Shown here one piece after another: positions 59,748 through 64,000 of a stretch of DNA of 64,000 nt (positions within the stretch are counted from its first letter, which is position 1; each line of letters begins with the position of its first letter). The DNA comes from Watersipora subatra (lineage: Eukaryota; Bryozoa; Gymnolaemata; Cheilostomatida; Watersiporidae): NCBI RefSeq assembly GCF_963576615.1, contig NC_088717.1, positions 58,392,749 through 58,456,748 on the forward strand, in the 5' to 3' direction. The notes under the pieces were generated by a model, which did not search any database, was not told the DNA's origin, and saw only the letters and a program-made list of their open reading frames with translations. Made by a program: the position numbers and the translations under genes.

Positions 59748-60286
59748 ATGGGCCGTGTAATCAGAGCCCAACGAAAAGGGTCTGGTAGTATCTTCAAAGC
59801 CAGAACTAGAACCCGTAAAGGCCCTGCCAAGTTGCGAGCTTTGGATTATGCTGAGAGACATGGCTATCTAAAAGGAATCGTGAAGGTTAGTTGGTTTTGG
59901 TAGTACGAGGAGGATTATTATTAGCACGTGGAAATATCTGTTACCGTTCATTACTGTAACTGGTAAATAAATGTGCAATATTAAACTGGTTACGTGATTA
60001 GTCTTGCTATGTTCACATGCTCAATAGCATAGTGAATACGATGGCTGCTTACAATTTATACACCGCTCTATAAATTATTATTATCGTTTTTTATTTGTAC
60101 ACATATTACTTAGTACACTCGATAGTTCTGCTTGCGTTACCTAGGACATCATTCACGATCCAGGCAGAGGAGCACCATTGGCCAAAGTTATATTCAGAGA
60201 TCCTTACAAGTACAAGAAAAGGTCTGAGCTTTTTATAGCTGCAGAAGGAATGTACACAGGACAATTTCTTTACTGTGGTAAAAAAG
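59748..60286 (+). CDS. RPL8: Ribosomal protein L8 (uL2), N-terminal coding exons
   Basis: A protein of the large ribosomal subunit next to the peptidyl transferase centre. Exon 2 (59730-59885) starts with 18 bases of leader, then ATG at 59748, coding [20 protein letters not shown] through YLKGIVK (46 codons). Exon 3 (60145-60286, acceptor CCTAG, donor AAAG|GTGGGT) codes [15 protein letters not shown] through QFLYCGKK (47 codons plus one base). Both match animal RPL8 almost residue for residue. The remaining roughly 160 residues (starting 'AxLxIGNVLPVG') are not found before the window ends, so the third intron is at least 3.7 kb. Confidence 0.96.
59886..60144 (+). other. RPL8 intron 2
   Basis: 259 bp, GTTAGT to CCTAG, between the two coding exons. 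Confidence 0.8.
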
Positions 60287-60778
60287 GTGGGTTTACGCAA
60301 GCTTAAAACTAGAATGAAACAAAAATATGTAATTGTATTCTTGTTATATTCTTAGTTAATTGTAAAATATGATGCTCATTGTTACAATATACAGATAGGG
60401 CTTGTGAACCTATTTCTGTCAAATCTCCATTTTTTTGTACAGTTCAACGTAAAAAATAAGTTGTTTTTGTAACTTACTGAAAATAGTCCAATATACTTGT
60501 GAGTGCAATCTTTGATGTAGGGAAAAGTTCAGTTTCATAGAATTTATGGAGATTATAAAAGTCTACACAAGTTCTTTTTAGTCATTTTAATCAGTAAATT
60601 GTTTGCTATTTCGCTCAACTAAACAATATAAAATTGTTATTTGGCTATAAAAACTCAAATTCTAGTAACGTAGCTGAAAGAATACCTGAATTGACACTCT
60701 GGCTGGAAGAGTTACAATATTTCATTTGCACATAAACATTATGATGATTAGATTATGAATGATTTTGGATTCCCAATA

Positions 60779-60853
60779 TGATGGGTAGCCAAATTGAGAA
60801 TACTAACTCCACTTATGATAATTTCTTTACCTTCCCCGAATAACACAATGGTA
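60779..60853. repeat. Inverted repeat, left arm
   Basis: About 75 bp (GAGAATACTAACTCCACTTA is inside), the reverse complement of 61616-61686 at roughly 85% identity with one 6-base gap. The pair could be ends of a foldback element of about 0.9 kb or two inverted copies. Confidence 0.75.
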
Positions 60854-61144
60854 CGCAGTGAGTTCAGTGGGGTCTTTTGACATACGGTAACTAAGTGTCA
60901 GTTGATGTATAATTAAAAGCTGTGTATGGAGTTATTTGTAACCGCCTTCACTCATGATGTTGTGCTTGACTTTTAACGGAAATTTCGTGAGTGCCCAATT
61001 GTATAGGTGTTTTAGGTTGATTTTTGCAATAAGGAAGATTAACTAAAGGTCTAAATTAACAAAATCTATGTACTCAAATGATTTCATGCGTAATATTGAT
61101 CCAAGTTCTTCACTCTTTCGTTTCGCATTGGCAATCCACTCGGG

Positions 61145-61181
61145 TCCTAACCACTAAAAATTCACTTTTTAGTGGTTAGGA
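61145..61181. repeat. Perfect 16-bp hairpin
   Basis: TCCTAACCACTAAAAA (61145-61160), a 5-nt loop, and the exact complement (61166-61181), in RPL8 intron 3. Confidence 0.9.
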
Positions 61182-61615
61182 TACTTGATACATCAAACCA
61201 GGGTTAGTATAATATGTATCACTGATATATATCGTCGATATAATGTATATCACTGATATGTTATTTTTGCCAACCTTGCATCAAACTTGACTCTTTTTCT
61301 GTGGAATGTTTATGCTTGTTCTGATGGAATCAAATTATGCTTCAAAAGTTTTTGTTTGTACACTCAACTCAGTATTTTTGCTGTGAAAGTTAGAGATTTT
61401 TATCTCGTAGCTCTGATCTAAGGTTTTTCGTTATGATCAGTAGGAAATTATGCGTAAGAATCTCTGTATTTGACACGTCAAGTTTTTTTAGTTAAACGAA
61501 AACATCTGCAAAAAAACGCTATTGTTGTTGCAGTTCAACAAAAATGTTGACCCCCCCCCCCCCGCTCTCGAATTTATAAAATGTGGTTATCAGATATATC
61601 TAGTAACCATATTTT

Positions 61616-61686
61616 TACCATTGTGTTATTCGGGCAAGGTAAAAAAAAGGTAAGTGGAGTTAGTATTCTCAATTGGTTACCTGTCA
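61616..61686. repeat. Inverted repeat, right arm
   Basis: Partner of 60779-60853 (TACCATTGTGTTATTCGGG at the start, CTCAATTGGTTACC near the end). Neighbouring sequence up to about 61705 also pairs weakly. Confidence 0.75.
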
Positions 61687-61888
61687 TGTTGAGAATCAGA
61701 TATATCATAGGCACAATGTTCAAAAATTTCACTAGCAGATATTTGTTTAGCTCGTTTACATTTTGATCTTTTCTAAATTGAAAGTTGAACAATTTTAAAG
61801 CAATGATCTCAAGCTAGAAATTGCATAAAATTTTATGCATACAATTAAATTAACAAAATTGACATTAGTTATTTGGTATTAAAAGATT

Positions 61889-62010
61889 CACCATGTCTTA
61901 CTCTGCTGTGTTGTAGGTGCAAAATATGTGGAAATGTGATTACAAGCTCTTAAAAGCTCCAAAACGAACAGTTAATCGCCGCCATCACGAAACCGCCGTA
62001 GATTGGAATC
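61889..62010 (+). repeat. Unnamed repeat family, head fragment
   Basis: AGATTCACCATGT through GTAGGTGCAAAATA and AACAGTTAATC. It matches 62920-62986 plus 63520-63570, and at its right end the complement of about 62600-62640. Confidence 0.7.
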
Positions 62011-62109
62011 AGTTTATTTCTTTGACGTAGTCATTCTATTTGGTTATTGTTTTGACACGTGATGTTCTCACGTGAATTGAAAGGCCAATAAAAGGCTCAA
62101 TATAAAACT

Positions 62110-62640
62110 TCTCGTAGCTCTACTTTATGACAAACACTTGGGTTTTACCAAAGACCCCGTATCAAATATAGATGCTCGCTAAGTAAGTTTTGTTTCGGTT
62201 TGCTCTAATCGTCTAGCCGTAATCTGATCAAGTGATCCATACTTCCTGCCAAACAGCGCGAATAATTTCTGCAGCATTTTTCGATTATCACGAGTGACCA
62301 ACAGGCTTGCCATGTTTATTAGAGGGTGATATGCACTCCTTCGAGCCAATGTTAAAAATAACGAATTTTCATGGTAGGTTATAAAATATCAGTGCTGAAA
62401 GTGAGAGCATTGCAATGACGATGAAATAGATGTCTAAGAACAATAGACGTGGTGTTATTGAACGCGTGAAGTATATTTGCGGAAATATTTCTAAGAATGA
62501 GGTTGCATGAATGTGAAAACGAAGCCCTCTCGTTTATCTATGTCCCATTTAAGCCATTTTGAAAAGAGATTCTAATATACGATAAGTTTGTGATATCGGT
62601 GATTAATTGTTCGTTTTTGAGCTTTTAGAAGTTATCAGTG
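62110..62640 (-). repeat. Unnamed repeat family, inverted copy
   Basis: On the - strand this matches 63516-63990 over almost its full length. It carries an open tail with RRSAYHPLINMASLLVT and MLQKLFALFGRKYGSLDQ, ending ARRLEQTETKLT and a stop. The protein is not recognised. Confidence 0.75.
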
Positions 62641-62914
62641 TTTGTAGCCTATGATAACAGATTTTGCTTTGTAACAAATGCATTCAATTCATACTCCAAA
62701 TGGTTTGCCTTTTTCATGAGCTGTCATAAGAGCAATTACCACGTCTGATGTACATTATTGAAAGTGACTCGTAGTTAACACAAGGATGTGTATACGATCT
62801 GAATGCATCAAGGATACAATTTGTCTACATATTTCTTTAAAGTAGACTGAGGCCATTTCACACTAACGTTCAAGGTTGACTTGCAATAAAAGTCGCATTA
62901 CAGTTACATGGTAT

Positions 62915-64000
62915 CATAAGATTCACCATGTTTTACTCTGCTGTGTCGTAGGTGCAAAATAGTTGGAAATATGATTACAAGTGCTCAACCCTTTCAGATC
63001 CTTAAGTCTGTATCAGGATTCCCCATTGTTACACTAATAATAGGTCTTAGAGTCTGTATTAGGACTCATCAACAATGCATGGACCAGAATGGAATTTTCC
63101 AGAGTAGCCAATGAGAACCAGAATTTTTATCGGCTTGTTCAAACAAAAACATTCTGACCTATTAACAGGATGGAATACTTTCATGTTCCTATGACAACTT
63201 GGAGTAAAGCATAATCTCATGAAGCTTCATTGTGCAAATTAGTGTAGTTTAGTAATGGCGACAAATTTTCTATTAGGCCATGTTCACACAATTTTGAATT
63301 GATGAAAAATAGACACAGCTCAAATTTTAGAAGCAGAAAGTACTTTCAGACCGGAAATTTTATAAGCTTCTCAAAAATTATAGCATGTATTGTAACAAAA
63401 TTGAGTCCTATGAGAAGTTACACATTTAGTGAAAATTGGTAATTTGCTTGATTGTTGCTCAGGAATGCCTGCCTAACAATGGTTACATAACAGACTAGCA
63501 GACCTGAAAGGGTAACGGCTCAAAAACTAACAGTTAATCACAGCCATCATGTAAATGGGTAGATTGGAATCCCTTTTCAAAACGACTCAAATGGGACATG
63601 GCTGAACACGATGGCTTCTCTTTACACTTTCATGCAACCTCATTCGTCGAAATATTTTCACAAATGTACTTCGCATGGTCAATAAAACCATAGCTATTGT
63701 CTTTAGGTGTCCATTTCATCATCATTGTAATGCTGTCACTTTGAGTATTGGTATCTCAAAATCTACGGTAAAGTTTGTTTACTTTTTAACCTTAGATCGA
63801 AGGAGTGTATACCATCCTATAATAAACATGACAAGCCTGTTGGTCACCTGTGATAGTCGAACAATGCTGCAAAAATTGTTCGTGATATTTGGCATGAAGT
63901 ATGAGTCGCATGATCAGATTGCGACTAGATGATTAGACCAGGCTGAAACAAGACTGAAGTAGCGAATATCTATATACATGCTTTTAGATAGAGCCCAGAG
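62915..64000 (+). repeat. Unnamed repeat family, direct copy split by a MITE
   Basis: The head (62915-62986) and body (63516 to the window edge) are separated by the 529-bp insert at 62987-63515. The body pairs with 62110-62640 in inverse orientation. Its frame 63675-63932 carries the tail RRSVYHPIINMTSLLVT and MLQKLFVIFGMKYESHDQ. Differences from the other copy are mostly amino-acid changing, so it is probably not under selection. Confidence 0.72.
62987..63515. mobile_element. MITE with ACCCTTTCAG ends
   Basis: The left end AACCCTTTCAGATC and right end GACCTGAAAGGGTAA are inverted repeats of about 12 bp with one mismatch. The insert splits a repeat that is continuous at 61889-62010, which proves insertion. 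It has no coding content; the superfamily is uncertain. Confidence 0.68.

Larger units (their letters stand above)
60287..64000 (+). other. RPL8 intron 3 (incomplete in window)
   Basis: Begins GTGGGT. No exon matching the next part of RPL8 was found. The stretch contains inverted repeats, a hairpin, a C-run (61551-61563) and an unnamed repeat family, listed separately. Confidence 0.65.

Noticed and set aside
61914-61960. RPL8 exon 4 starting after TGTTGTAG with GTGCAAAA
   Set aside because: Translation gives GAKYVEM and a stop, not the expected 'AxLxIGNVLPVG'. The same words recur at 62950 as part of a dispersed repeat.

Overview
The window is nuclear DNA of an animal, most likely a marine invertebrate (a lophotrochozoan such as a mollusc, annelid or bryozoan would fit, but the sequence does not settle it). 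It is AT-rich, host genes are split by GT-AG introns, and the repeats are typical of invertebrate genomes: CR1/Jockey-type LINEs, Ty3/Gypsy and DIRS fossils, hAT, pogo and mariner DNA transposons, Helitrons and minisatellites. Two host genes are recognisable, both on the + strand.

Layout. From 1 to about 34.6 kb the window is a transposon graveyard. It opens with the 3' part of one LINE, two related 180-bp hAT MITEs in opposite orientation, and a second nearly full-length decayed LINE. That LINE is interrupted by a hAT element (7544-15016), which was later hit by a Ty3/Gypsy element (7961-14459, reading on the - strand), a clear three-level nest with target-site duplications. Older remains follow: a LINE C-terminal piece, a fold-back MITE, a Gypsy fossil carrying a pogo element, a hAT transposase whose BED zinc finger holds a 31-bp minisatellite, a complete small Helitron, a DIRS-like fossil, a further Gypsy fossil and several Helitron 3' ends.

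From 35.5 to 52.6 kb lies the gene for fucose-1-phosphate guanylyltransferase (FPGT), the GDP-fucose salvage enzyme. Seven exons join in frame into 649 codons plus a stop. Its introns hold a 23-bp x 16 array, a 32-bp x about 37 array with higher-order structure, another Helitron end, a perfect 18-bp hairpin and a 114-bp near-perfect palindrome. From 52.6 to 59.3 kb the DNA is intergenic, with a 42-bp repeat, a hairpin, an almost intact mariner with an Asn at the third catalytic position, and a probable SINE.

From 59.37 kb to the end lies the start of the ribosomal protein L8 (uL2) gene: a short 5'TOP leader exon and two coding exons (93 complete codons). The rest lies beyond the window. The part of its third intron seen here carries inverted repeats, a hairpin and three pieces of an unnamed repeat family, two of them in opposite orientation and sharing a short protein-like tail.

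The two host genes are not functionally linked. FPGT makes GDP-fucose for glycosylation and RPL8 is a translation component. I saw no sign of an operon, CRISPR array or prokaryotic system.
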